NCBI GenBank assembly: GCA_035361955.1
Contig: DAOSDC010000004.1
Span: forward strand, 36,798 to 100,797
Length of the DNA stretch: 64,000 nt
Direction: 5' to 3'
DNA from: UBA6120 sp035361955
GTDB lineage: Bacteria > Bacillota_I > Bacilli_A > RFN20 > CAG-826
Shown in pieces: positions 44,306-53,040 of this stretch. The notes beneath the pieces were generated by a model, which was not told the DNA's origin, did no database searches, and was given only the letters and a program-made list of their open reading frames with translations. Each line of letters opens with the position of its first letter. Position 1 is the stretch's first letter. The translations under genes were made by a program, and so were the position numbers.

Positions 44306-45286
44306 ATGGCCAAATCAATCCAGTTACAACGATGCGACGGCACACTGATTCCCGGTGGCTACAAAAAACGCCGCAAACCGTGGAATCACAATGATTTCAT
44401 TTTGCTCGGAATGGCATTTTTATCGGTCGTCTTCCTGGCCGTGTTTGCCTATGCCCCGCTTTATGGCCTCGTTTTGGCATTTAAAGACGGTGATGGCTAT
44501 TTAAATATTTTGACGGCCATCCAGCAAGCGCCGTGGAGTGGCTTTGCTAACTTTGAATATTTCCTGACTGATCCCGATTTCAAAAGCATCATGTGGAACA
44601 CAATCGGGCTCAATGTTTTACAGTTATTAATTAATTTCCCAGCGCCGATTATCTTTGCGATTTTGATGAGCGAATTATTGAGCAATCGCTTTAAGAAAGT
44701 CGTGCAAACGGTCACGTTCTTCCCGCATTTCATATCGTGGGTCATCTTCGGCGGTATCTTCTTATCGTTACTTGATTTTGATACAGGTATCGTTAATAAC
44801 TTGCTGTTTGACTTAGGAATCATTAAACAACCGGTCGATGTATTGGGTGAACCACAATATTTCTGGGGCTTAATCATTATTACTTCAATCTTGAAAGGAT
44901 TAGGGTGGGGCTCAATTATTTATGTGGCAGCGATATCGGGCATTCCCAATGAACTATATGAAGCCGCCAAAATCGATGGGGCCAACAGGTGGCACAAGAT
45001 TTGGTATATTACCGTGCCTTCGATCATGCCGACGGTCACGTTATTTTTCATTTTATCGATTGCCGGTTTACTCAATAACGGGATCGAGCATTTATGGGTA
45101 TTCCAAAACGCCAATAACTTAGTGCGGTCAGAAGTGCTAGATACGTTCATTTACAAATTTGGCATCCCGCGGTGGCGTTATAGCTATGCGACGGCGCTTG
45201 GGCTCTTCAAATCGGTTATTTCATTATTCTTGCTCGTCAGCGGCAACGCCATTTTGAAGAAAATCACCGGAAAGGGCATCTACTGA
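44306..45286 (+). CDS. ABC importer permease, LplB type
   Basis: 326 residues with six transmembrane helices. The EAA loop reads NELYEAAKIDGANRWHKIWYIT. The N-terminus and the YGLVLAFKDGDGY loop are typical of LplB-like permeases that import glycan fragments. It pairs with the next gene, whose ATG overlaps its stop by 1 base. No ATPase gene is in this operon. Confidence 0.92.
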   Translation: MAKSIQLQRCDGTLIPGGYKKRRKPWNHNDFILLGMAFLSVVFLAVFAYAPLYGLVLAFKDGDGYLNILTAIQQAPWSGFANFEYFLTDPDFKSIMWNTIGLNVLQLLINFPAPIIFAILMSELLSNRFKKVVQTVTFFPHFISWVIFGGIFLSLLDFDTGIVNNLLFDLGIIKQPVDVLGEPQYFWGLIIITSILKGLGWGSIIYVAAISGIPNELYEAAKIDGANRWHKIWYITVPSIMPTVTLFFILSIAGLLNNGIEHLWVFQNANNLVRSEVLDTFIYKFGIPRWRYSYATALGLFKSVISLFLLVSGNAILKKITGKGIY

Positions 45287-46425
45287 TGAAACTGCTCGCG
45301 TATTTAAAAATTGATACGATTCGGGCGCTAGTCAGGAAAGTGCTGCTTGGTTTGGCGATTCTTGCATTCGTGGCCACGATATTTTTCGCCTATACGTCCA
45401 ACATCGATATCGATGAAGGCAGTGATGCGCTATATGCGACACTCAATGTTTTGATGTTTATCAGTATCGGTGTGTTAGTGCTCCTAGCCGCACCTTTATC
45501 GTATGTGTTCGTACTCGACCACCAGGCCGCGAAAGAACGCGCGAAAATATATCGCAAGTCGAAATTGAACAAGCAAGTTAAAACGTTTGACGTGATTAAT
45601 TTCACATTTATGATGCTGTTCATGATTTTGTGTATTTACCCAATCATCTACGTGTTGGCCGGTTCGTTTAATCAAGGACGCGATTACGCAGCCGGCGGCG
45701 TGCTGTTCCTACCACGCGTGTTTACGTTTGAAAACTACAAAGTCGTGCTGACCAATCCAGGGCTATGGCGCGGTTATGGCGTGACAATTGCGCGTACCGT
45801 GATTGGCACATTGACAGCGCTTATCTACACTTCAATCGTCGCTTACGCGATGAGCCGTTCTAACTTAAAATTCAAGAAAGTGTTTTACTGGATCAACTTG
45901 CTGACGATGTTTTTCGGCGGCGGTTTGATTCCCTATTTCTTAATCATTCGCTCAGTCGGTTTGTACGACACGTTTGGTGTCTACATCATCCCGGGTCTTT
46001 ATTCGGTCTATAACATGATCATCATCAACAGTTTCTTCCGCACGATCAACAACGAACTGCACGAAGCGGCGATGATCGACGGCGCCAACGAATTCCGTAT
46101 CTATTGGCAAATTTTCGTGCCGTTATCAAAGCCTGTGTTAGCCACCGTCGCTTTATGGGTGGCCATCGGTCATTGGAACAGCTATTTCGACACGATGATT
46201 TTCACGAATAGTCAAAATTTGCAAACGCTTCAATATTTCCTGTTAAAAGCCATCCAAACGGCGACGCTGACCGAGGGCATGCCCGCGGAAATGATGGAAC
46301 GTTTATCGCCGAAAACATTATCGCTCGCGGCGATTATCATTTCGATGATTCCGGTACTATTTTTCTTCCCGCTCATTCGTAAAAATTTCCAATCAGGCAT
46401 CATGATTGGTTCGCTAAAAGGATAA
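45286..46425 (+). CDS. ABC importer permease, YtcP type, with N-terminal extension
   Basis: 379 residues, about 80 longer than usual. Two extra transmembrane helices (about 18-35 and 50-72) and a basic loop (KERAKIYRKSKLNKQVK) precede the standard YtcP core. The EAA loop is NELHEAAMIDGANEFRIYWQIF, and the end reads KNFQSGIMIGSLKG. It forms the translocation pore with the LplB-like subunit. The role of the extension is unknown. Confidence 0.9.
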   Translation: MKLLAYLKIDTIRALVRKVLLGLAILAFVATIFFAYTSNIDIDEGSDALYATLNVLMFISIGVLVLLAAPLSYVFVLDHQAAKERAKIYRKSKLNKQVKTFDVINFTFMMLFMILCIYPIIYVLAGSFNQGRDYAAGGVLFLPRVFTFENYKVVLTNPGLWRGYGVTIARTVIGTLTALIYTSIVAYAMSRSNLKFKKVFYWINLLTMFFGGGLIPYFLIIRSVGLYDTFGVYIIPGLYSVYNMIIINSFFRTINNELHEAAMIDGANEFRIYWQIFVPLSKPVLATVALWVAIGHWNSYFDTMIFTNSQNLQTLQYFLLKAIQTATLTEGMPAEMMERLSPKTLSLAAIIISMIPVLFFFPLIRKNFQSGIMIGSLKG

Positions 46426-46436
46426 AAGGAGAACAT

Positions 46437-48290
46437 ATGAAACGACATTCAAAATATATCGTGGGCATGGCGTTATTCGCTCTATTGGCATCGGGATGTT
46501 CAAGCACATCAACACCGAACTCAGGCGATAGCGGCACGACCAGCGATAACATGGCCAGTCTGACTTATCCCAGCTACCCGGACACGCCCGATGAAGGAAA
46601 CAGTTGGGACCACGTTCCCGATGGGACCGACGTCTCCATCGATTGGTATGTCGACGTCGCCAGTTGGAATGCCCCGACGGGACTTGACCAGGTTAGCCAA
46701 ATCATCAAGCAAAAAACAGGAATTACCGTCACCTTTGACACGCCCGTCACCGACGATGGCCAAAAACTGGCGACGATGATCGCTGGAGGGGATTTGCCTG
46801 ACGTCATCTCAATTCCTACGAGTCAAACGCAGACAATTACCGGTCTGGCGCAGCAAGGCTATGTTTATGACATGAACACATTGGCGCAGAAATGGGCCCC
46901 CTCGCTATTTGAAAACTTACCGCAAGACGTCTGGGATTGGTGGAAATACGGTAATGGCAAAACATATGGCATTCCCAATCACTATTATTCATATGAAGAC
47001 GTGCCCGAAGGTGAGAAGCTACAACCAAACGGCGGCATGATGGTCCGCCAAGACATTTTCAACGCTTGGCAAACCCATGTTGAAACCAATCTAAAAGGAC
47101 CAGATGGCAAAGTCGCTTATACATCGCTGTCAGGCCTCAGTAAATCGGTCGAATGGCAAGGTTATATCACGACGCCAGAGGGATTCAAAGAAGCTGCCTT
47201 ATGGGCGATGCAACGATATGGCAGCACATTGACGACAGGTCTACAATTAGCGCAGTTTGGCGCCAACGGATCGGCCTCGCTCAATTGGCTCGCGCAATTC
47301 TTCGCCGTACCATTTGAGGATAACGAGGGACAACTGATCTATAACTTCACATCCGAAGCATATAAGAACATGTTGCTATACATGAACGATTTGTATCGCT
47401 CAGGCATCATTTCACCTGCCAACTTCACACAAAACTACGATGGTGCCGGCGGCGTCGTTGCCGGAGGCAAAGCATTTGCGACACTGGTAACGCCACAAGA
47501 TTATCAATTCCATTTCTTAACGGCGCGCGATTCGGGTTATCCGTATGTGTCGATGTATATTACTAACGAAAACGGCGATGCTCCGATTCTTCAAGACATT
47601 CGCGGTTATGGGTATTTATTCAACATGATTACGACCGATAGCCAACGGCCGGATTTAATTATCAAGCTATTCGATTTCCTCACGAGCAAAGAAGGACAAC
47701 GGCTCGTGACGCTTGGTCCCGAAGGCATCACTTGGAACTGGACCGATGGCGAAGATAGCGAAATCGTGTTCACGCAGCAATACCTAACCGAGAAAGCAAG
47801 TTCGGCGACCGCCAAATACGGTTTGCTTGGTTTTGATCTATTAATCAACTGGCAATATTACGATAATGTTCAACCCAAAACGAATAATGGCAAATCGTCA
47901 GCCGATTTATACCGAACCAATTTAAAACGGCCACTGAGCCCATATGCTTATGACCTCAACGCGCTTAACTATGTCGTTGATGCGACGGATAGTCGGTTCC
48001 AGCAATTCAGCAATAACTTGACGCGCATTCAAACGACACTAGGCACACTCGTGCCCCGCATCATCAAGGCCAGCAGCCAAGCCGCGGCGATTACCGAGTA
48101 CAATAGCGCCGTCAGCGCGATTACGGCCCGCGGTCTTGAACTCGTGACGACGATGAGCAATGAAGCGTTCCAAGCCGCGAAAGTAAAACTTGGCATCGAA
48201 CGGGCTTGGCCACCATTCCAAGATGGCTACGATAGCCCGCTCGATCGAACGTTGCCTAACGGAGACTTATCAAGGTATAGGACCTACTAA
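46437..48290 (+). CDS. Extracellular solute-binding lipoprotein (LipO-like)
   Basis: 617 residues with a lipobox (LLASGC). The size and layout fit binding proteins that work with LplB/YtcP permeases: WYVDVASWNAPTGLDQVSQIIKQKTGITV, MIAGGDLPDVISIPTS, YGIPNHYYSYED and a Trp-rich C-terminal half. AAAAGGAG precedes the ATG. The ligand is unknown; the operon suggests a riboside or other furanoside. Confidence 0.9.
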   Translation: MKRHSKYIVGMALFALLASGCSSTSTPNSGDSGTTSDNMASLTYPSYPDTPDEGNSWDHVPDGTDVSIDWYVDVASWNAPTGLDQVSQIIKQKTGITVTFDTPVTDDGQKLATMIAGGDLPDVISIPTSQTQTITGLAQQGYVYDMNTLAQKWAPSLFENLPQDVWDWWKYGNGKTYGIPNHYYSYEDVPEGEKLQPNGGMMVRQDIFNAWQTHVETNLKGPDGKVAYTSLSGLSKSVEWQGYITTPEGFKEAALWAMQRYGSTLTTGLQLAQFGANGSASLNWLAQFFAVPFEDNEGQLIYNFTSEAYKNMLLYMNDLYRSGIISPANFTQNYDGAGGVVAGGKAFATLVTPQDYQFHFLTARDSGYPYVSMYITNENGDAPILQDIRGYGYLFNMITTDSQRPDLIIKLFDFLTSKEGQRLVTLGPEGITWNWTDGEDSEIVFTQQYLTEKASSATAKYGLLGFDLLINWQYYDNVQPKTNNGKSSADLYRTNLKRPLSPYAYDLNALNYVVDATDSRFQQFSNNLTRIQTTLGTLVPRIIKASSQAAAITEYNSAVSAITARGLELVTTMSNEAFQAAKVKLGIERAWPPFQDGYDSPLDRTLPNGDLSRYRTY

Positions 48291-48291
48291 T

Positions 48292-49188
48292 ATGAAAAAG
48301 ATACCCGTGATTTTGGATACCGACATTGGCGATGACATCGACGATGCCTTTGCCCTAGCGCTCATTCATGCGCTTGAAGCGATTGAGCTTGTCGGCGTGA
48401 CGACTGTCTACCGCGATACATTAGCACGCGCGAAAATGGTCGCCCGTTATTTCGATGCGGTTGATGAGCTGTTCGTGCCTGTGCGCATGGGTGAAACATA
48501 TCCATACAAGGAACCGCTGAAGACACTACCTAACGAACCGGACACGACTGGGAAACCTTGTAGCTATGATCAAGGTTGTGACCACTATGTCATCGATCAC
48601 GAATCGGCCATCGATTTCATCATCAGGAAAGCCCATGCTTATCAAGGCGAACTCGTACTCGTTCCAATCGGAGCGCTGACCAACATCGCCCGAGCGATTG
48701 AAAAAGATCCATCGATTAAACCATTAATAAAGAAAATCGTCATGATGAGTGGTTGGTTTACCAACCATGAGCCCGAATGGAATGTGATTGTTGATCCCGA
48801 AGCCGCAGATATTGTCTACTCCAGCGGCATCCCTATCGATGCGATCGGCCTTGACGTAACGCTTAAGTGCACGTTCGAGCAAGATTTGCTCGATGAGCTA
48901 TTCGCGCGTACGGATAAAAAAGGAATGCTATTGTCGCATTGGTTCAAGATGTGGCAACAATCGACTAAGTTCGCTAAAAGCGTGATGCACGATCCGCTGG
49001 CGGTGACGACGCTTGTCAGTGATGTATGCGTGTTCAAACCGCTGCGAGTCAAAGTTAATTTGACTAATAAACGCGGGGCGCTTGACATCTTGCCAATAGA
49101 TTCAAACGATGGCTCAATCATCAATGCTGCGCTTGATGTCGACCGAGACCGCTTTTATCAAATAATCCGCAAATACGTCTTCAATTAG
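48292..49188 (+). CDS. Inosine-uridine-preferring nucleoside hydrolase family enzyme
   Basis: 298 residues from ATG 48292, just after the binding-protein stop. The calcium/ribose site DTDIGDDIDDAFALAL is at residues 8-23; LVPIGALTNIARAI and MHDPLAVTTLV are the other family motifs. It cleaves N-ribosidic bonds to ribose and a base. No signal peptide, so it works on imported substrate and feeds the ribokinase. Base specificity cannot be told. Confidence 0.9.
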   Translation: MKKIPVILDTDIGDDIDDAFALALIHALEAIELVGVTTVYRDTLARAKMVARYFDAVDELFVPVRMGETYPYKEPLKTLPNEPDTTGKPCSYDQGCDHYVIDHESAIDFIIRKAHAYQGELVLVPIGALTNIARAIEKDPSIKPLIKKIVMMSGWFTNHEPEWNVIVDPEAADIVYSSGIPIDAIGLDVTLKCTFEQDLLDELFARTDKKGMLLSHWFKMWQQSTKFAKSVMHDPLAVTTLVSDVCVFKPLRVKVNLTNKRGALDILPIDSNDGSIINAALDVDRDRFYQIIRKYVFN

Positions 49189-49217
49189 AAACTAATACCG
49201 CATAAGGCGGTTAGTTT
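49189..49217 (+). other. Intercistronic hairpin
   Basis: AAACTAA-TA-CCGC pairs with GGCGG-type 3' arm (GCGGTTAGTTT), an 11-bp stem with a two-base bulge and 5-base loop, then ATATATTCC. It may be a leaky terminator or an mRNA boundary between the importer/hydrolase genes and the surface-protein genes. Confidence 0.45.
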
Positions 49218-49241
49218 ATATATTCCAAAAAGGAGGAACAT

Positions 49242-51797
49242 ATGGGAAAAAGACTACTCAGATTGCGCATGTTGGCACTGATGGGCTTTGGCATTCTCGG
49301 GTCGCTGGTTGGACCACTGACACGAGCCGAAGCCATCGAGCCAACGGCCTACCCGTTCCGTACGGGTAATGCAGGGTTTGTCAACGGCGTCACATGGACG
49401 GGACCCGCGACGCAAACCGCAGATTACTGGCAATTTTTCCAAGCCAGCTTTGATGGAGGCGCTCAAAACTTATCAAGCGCTGATTACCTTGCCGTCCAGT
49501 ATCGAGCCGATGTTGGAGCACCAGGCATGACCTTTGGCTTATTAGTCAATGGCGACCGCTTTGGGACTGCCGGCGTTGCCGATAACACAGTCAATGTTTA
49601 CTTCATGAATGAAGCGGGCGTCGTTTCGGACCTCGGCAAAATCATGTATGGGGCGATGTGGGTTCCCGAAGGCAGCCAAGGAGCACTGCTGCTTCCGCTG
49701 AAACAACTTGGCTGGCAATGGAACAACAACGCTAGTAGCCTGGCCTCGATTTCCCATTTCTATATGACGACCAATAGCATCTACAATTGGAATTGGTCGC
49801 TCAGCATTGGCGAAATCGGCTACTTCATCGGCAATCCAGCCGAAGCCGGCGCCAGTTATACCCCATTATTCGATTTGTCAGAAGCCGCAAAGCCATCAAG
49901 TTATTATTATGATTCTAACGTGATGACGACGCTAACCACGATTACCGGTTATCCGCTACCTGTGGGCGACAAAGCTTTCAATGGTGGTAGAGCCTGGTCA
50001 GGACCAGCCGCGGCCACTGGTGACGCTTGGGAAGCGCTATTCGTCAACTTTAAGGCTAAAGTCGACCTAACCAGCGCCCAAGCAATCGCCGTCCAGTATC
50101 GAGCTGATGTCGGCGCACCTGGTTTAACTTGGGGCGTTGAGAATAGCGGCACTCGCTATTCGACGATGGTCGATACTAAGAAAGTCTACTTCCAAGACGA
50201 AGGGGAGCTTGATTCCTACGAAGTCGCCAGTGTCCTTTATGGCGCCGTCAACATCCCGCAAGGAAAAGTTGGCATGGCCATTTTACCGCTTGATAGCATC
50301 GTCTATCAATTCGGAGATGCCGGCAATACGCTATCGGGAGTCAATAACTTCCTGCTAACGACCAATACGATGTGGAACTACAACTTCACCGTTTCCATCG
50401 GCGCGGTCGGCTACCTCGATGGGGATGGTATTTATCACCCAATCGAAATCGATTATTACTACAACACCGCTGGAACGACGATGGAGTTGATCGATGTTCA
50501 AGATTGGCAAATTGCCCCGAGCACCGACTATCCATTCCGCCTCGGCGAATTCGAAGCCTACAAAAACGGCAAGATCTGGGTCGCTCCGGCGACTGGTGCT
50601 GCCGAAGACGATATCCAAAAACTGACGATTACCTTCGATATGACCGCCGATATGTCAGCGGCCAGCTATTTGGCGATTCAATTTGCCAACACTGTTGGTA
50701 GTCCCGGTTTAACCTACGCTCTCAAAACAGCGACGAACACCTATTCCATCGCTGGTGTCGAAGATGGCGAAAAGGTTTATTGGATTAAAGAAAACGGCGA
50801 CATCGCCACGGCTGCCGTCGTGCAATACTCCGCGGCAACTACGTCAATCTCCGCTGGCGCGCTATTAATTCCAATGGCGGCCTTAGGCGGAATGGCCGAT
50901 CCCGAACGCGGTTCGCTCGCTGGTGTCACTGCACTTGAAGTGACGACCAATCGTCGTTACAACTACAACTTCCAAGCTAAATTCGGCGAAATCGGCTTCT
51001 ACACGGGCGAAATCGGCAAAGAGGGCACAACGTTTACCAAAGTACTCGATTTAACAAACGATAAATCGGGACAATTCGCCACGTCCGGTAGTCTGACTAA
51101 TGAATCGACGCTAATCGTGACCAATGAACGCACGATTTATGGCGACTCAATCATCAACGTGACCGGCACGGGCAAGAGCCCATCCAATTTCTCGATTTGG
51201 ACGGGTGGTTCCTATGGCTCGGTGACGATGGTTACCGACTCTTATGGCGACACGGCCATGCAACTGATGGCGACCGGTAGCAATCCCACCGGCGATGCTT
51301 ACACGGCAATTACGATTGCCGCGGGAGCGACGGGCTGGGATGGCCGTAAGGGCGTCACCTTCTGGGCGCGTAACGATTCCGATGGCGAAGTCAGCTTCAA
51401 TCTCGAAGTCGACTGCCGTATCGTATCCAGTGGCGTCTCCGATCGATTCAACATCAAACAAGGCCATCGTTTCTGGCTCTATGACGTCAATACCGAATTG
51501 ACAAGCGTCTACATGACCAAACCAACGGCGACGCTTCCCGTCGGGTTTGAAGGCTGGGTCCGCATTCCTTATAGCGCATTCTTCCGCGCTGATTGGAGCA
51601 ATAACGGCGTGACCAAAGAAGTATTCATGACCGAAGGAACGACCGTCAGTTATTTGGCGATTACGATCCACTCCTCCTCATATCTGAATATGCCATTCTC
51701 CGTCAATAAGTTCGGCGCTTATTCAACAACGCCGACTTGGTCGTCACCATTCGTGACCGGCACCTCGATTCCCGAGTTGATGGATTTGGTTGGTTAA
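49242..51797 (+). CDS. Secreted protein with three tandem repeats and a C-terminal binding-like domain
   Basis: 851 residues with an AGGAGG site. The signal peptide likely ends at AEA (about residue 30) with no lipobox. Three repeats of about 190 residues follow; each starts with YPFR or YPLPVGDKAFN-like strands, has YLAVQYRADVGAPG-type and LLPLKQLGWQ-type strands, and ends with TTN-x-x-YNWNW-like aromatic strands. The last ~220 residues form a different jelly-roll-like module (ATGWDGRKGVTFWARNDSDGE). No catalytic motif is recognised. It is probably a soluble multivalent glycan-binding protein. Confidence 0.75.
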   Translation: MGKRLLRLRMLALMGFGILGSLVGPLTRAEAIEPTAYPFRTGNAGFVNGVTWTGPATQTADYWQFFQASFDGGAQNLSSADYLAVQYRADVGAPGMTFGLLVNGDRFGTAGVADNTVNVYFMNEAGVVSDLGKIMYGAMWVPEGSQGALLLPLKQLGWQWNNNASSLASISHFYMTTNSIYNWNWSLSIGEIGYFIGNPAEAGASYTPLFDLSEAAKPSSYYYDSNVMTTLTTITGYPLPVGDKAFNGGRAWSGPAAATGDAWEALFVNFKAKVDLTSAQAIAVQYRADVGAPGLTWGVENSGTRYSTMVDTKKVYFQDEGELDSYEVASVLYGAVNIPQGKVGMAILPLDSIVYQFGDAGNTLSGVNNFLLTTNTMWNYNFTVSIGAVGYLDGDGIYHPIEIDYYYNTAGTTMELIDVQDWQIAPSTDYPFRLGEFEAYKNGKIWVAPATGAAEDDIQKLTITFDMTADMSAASYLAIQFANTVGSPGLTYALKTATNTYSIAGVEDGEKVYWIKENGDIATAAVVQYSAATTSISAGALLIPMAALGGMADPERGSLAGVTALEVTTNRRYNYNFQAKFGEIGFYTGEIGKEGTTFTKVLDLTNDKSGQFATSGSLTNESTLIVTNERTIYGDSIINVTGTGKSPSNFSIWTGGSYGSVTMVTDSYGDTAMQLMATGSNPTGDAYTAITIAAGATGWDGRKGVTFWARNDSDGEVSFNLEVDCRIVSSGVSDRFNIKQGHRFWLYDVNTELTSVYMTKPTATLPVGFEGWVRIPYSAFFRADWSNNGVTKEVFMTEGTTVSYLAITIHSSSYLNMPFSVNKFGAYSTTPTWSSPFVTGTSIPELMDLVG

Positions 51798-51807
51798 GGA
51801 GCACGAT

Positions 51808-52971
51808 ATGAAAAAAGTATTAATGGTTTTTGCCGGAATCGCGATTGCACTCGTCGTTTCGGCTTGTGGAAGTAGCGTTGCTCCTTCCAGTTCGTCAACC
51901 CCGACCACCAGTAGCGCGCCATCGACCTCAGTTCCGCCCAGTTCCACGCCTTCAAGCGAAGAACCGGCTCCGGTCTATGGTTTACCAACTCCGGCGACTG
52001 GTCACTACATTAAAGACGCCGACGTCATCGAAGAAGCTAACGGCGATCGGTTGTTAGTCTATGTCACCAATGCCGAATCGGGCGAAGAAGATGACGTGAT
52101 TGCGATTCGCCGCGGCGTGTTCAGCACCGGTAACGGTCACCTTTATGGCGAGGAACACGTGATTATCACACCCTCGACCAGCGGCTGGGATCAATATATC
52201 GGCGGTCCAGCGATTACTAAAGGGGAATTTGTCTACAATACGGTTACCTATTCGTATCTACTCGCCTACCACGGCACCGATTTAGCAACCGGTATGTCCA
52301 ATTCGATCGGTATTGCTTTAGCAACCGATCCGCTGGGCACCTGGGTCAAAGTCGGCACCGAACCGGTGCTTGAATACGATGATGAAGTATATGGGGAAAC
52401 ATATCTTGGCTTCCACGCTCCAGCGCTCGTCAACCTCGACAAAGAGTCGATTGTTCGCCTTTTCTGGACCTGGGCCGATGCTTATGGCCATTACAGCTAT
52501 TTCCTTGACGTCGACATTGCCGATTTTGCGAATGCCGAGATTTCAGGTTTTGTGATGGTTCCCAATAACGGCAACCTCTCAAGTGGCGATCCGGAAACGA
52601 TGATTCCTAACGCTGACTTTGCCTATGACGGCACGGGTCATGACTTTTACATGGTCAAAGACTATTCACCCGCAGCCAGTCAACGGCCTCGCGTTTCCAC
52701 ACGCATCGAGTTAGCTAAAATCGCTGAAGCAGAACTCTACACTACCGATCAGGGCGACGGCTGGGAAAGTTTGGGAGTCTATGTATTCCTCGATACGCCA
52801 GACGCGCTTTATGAACGGCTCTATTCCGGCACGATCGTCGCTGACGAATATGGACATGTGTTATCAACCACATCCATTGAAATCATTTATAACGTCAGTG
52901 AACTCGAAGCCGATACGCCAAATTATCTATTTACGCAACATTTGGCGACGATTATCTACGAAGCCGCCTAA
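51808..52971 (+). CDS. Beta-propeller lipoprotein, GH43-like paralogue lacking a conserved Asp
   Basis: 387 residues from ATG 51808 with TAAGGAG. Lipobox VVSAC and a Ser/Thr/Pro linker lead to a predicted five-bladed propeller related to the next three proteins. Where those have CDPSVIKG, this one reads GGPAITKGEF, so the putative catalytic Asp is missing. Other conserved strands remain: NADFAYDGTGHDFY and GTIVADEYGHVLS. It may be inactive and act in binding, or use another residue. The GH43-like label is by fold pattern only. Confidence 0.65.
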   Translation: MKKVLMVFAGIAIALVVSACGSSVAPSSSSTPTTSSAPSTSVPPSSTPSSEEPAPVYGLPTPATGHYIKDADVIEEANGDRLLVYVTNAESGEEDDVIAIRRGVFSTGNGHLYGEEHVIITPSTSGWDQYIGGPAITKGEFVYNTVTYSYLLAYHGTDLATGMSNSIGIALATDPLGTWVKVGTEPVLEYDDEVYGETYLGFHAPALVNLDKESIVRLFWTWADAYGHYSYFLDVDIADFANAEISGFVMVPNNGNLSSGDPETMIPNADFAYDGTGHDFYMVKDYSPAASQRPRVSTRIELAKIAEAELYTTDQGDGWESLGVYVFLDTPDALYERLYSGTIVADEYGHVLSTTSIEIIYNVSELEADTPNYLFTQHLATIIYEAA

Positions 52972-52984
52972 TTGGCAACTTACT

Positions 52985-53011
52985 CGGGAGGCGGATTCAT
53001 TCCGCTTCCCG
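52985..53011 (+). other. Strong intercistronic hairpin
   Basis: CGGGAGGCGGA and TCCGCTTCCCG form an 11-bp stem (one G-U) with a 5-base loop. No T run follows, so it is unlikely to terminate; an mRNA stabiliser or processing site between two paralogous genes is more likely. Confidence 0.6.
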
Positions 53012-53040
53012 GGTTCGCTTCATATCACGAAAGGACAAAT

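Noticed and set aside
51147..51671. Open frame of 174 codons opposite the triple-repeat protein
   Set aside because: It mirrors the codon pattern of the real gene, has no ribosome site and resembles no protein.
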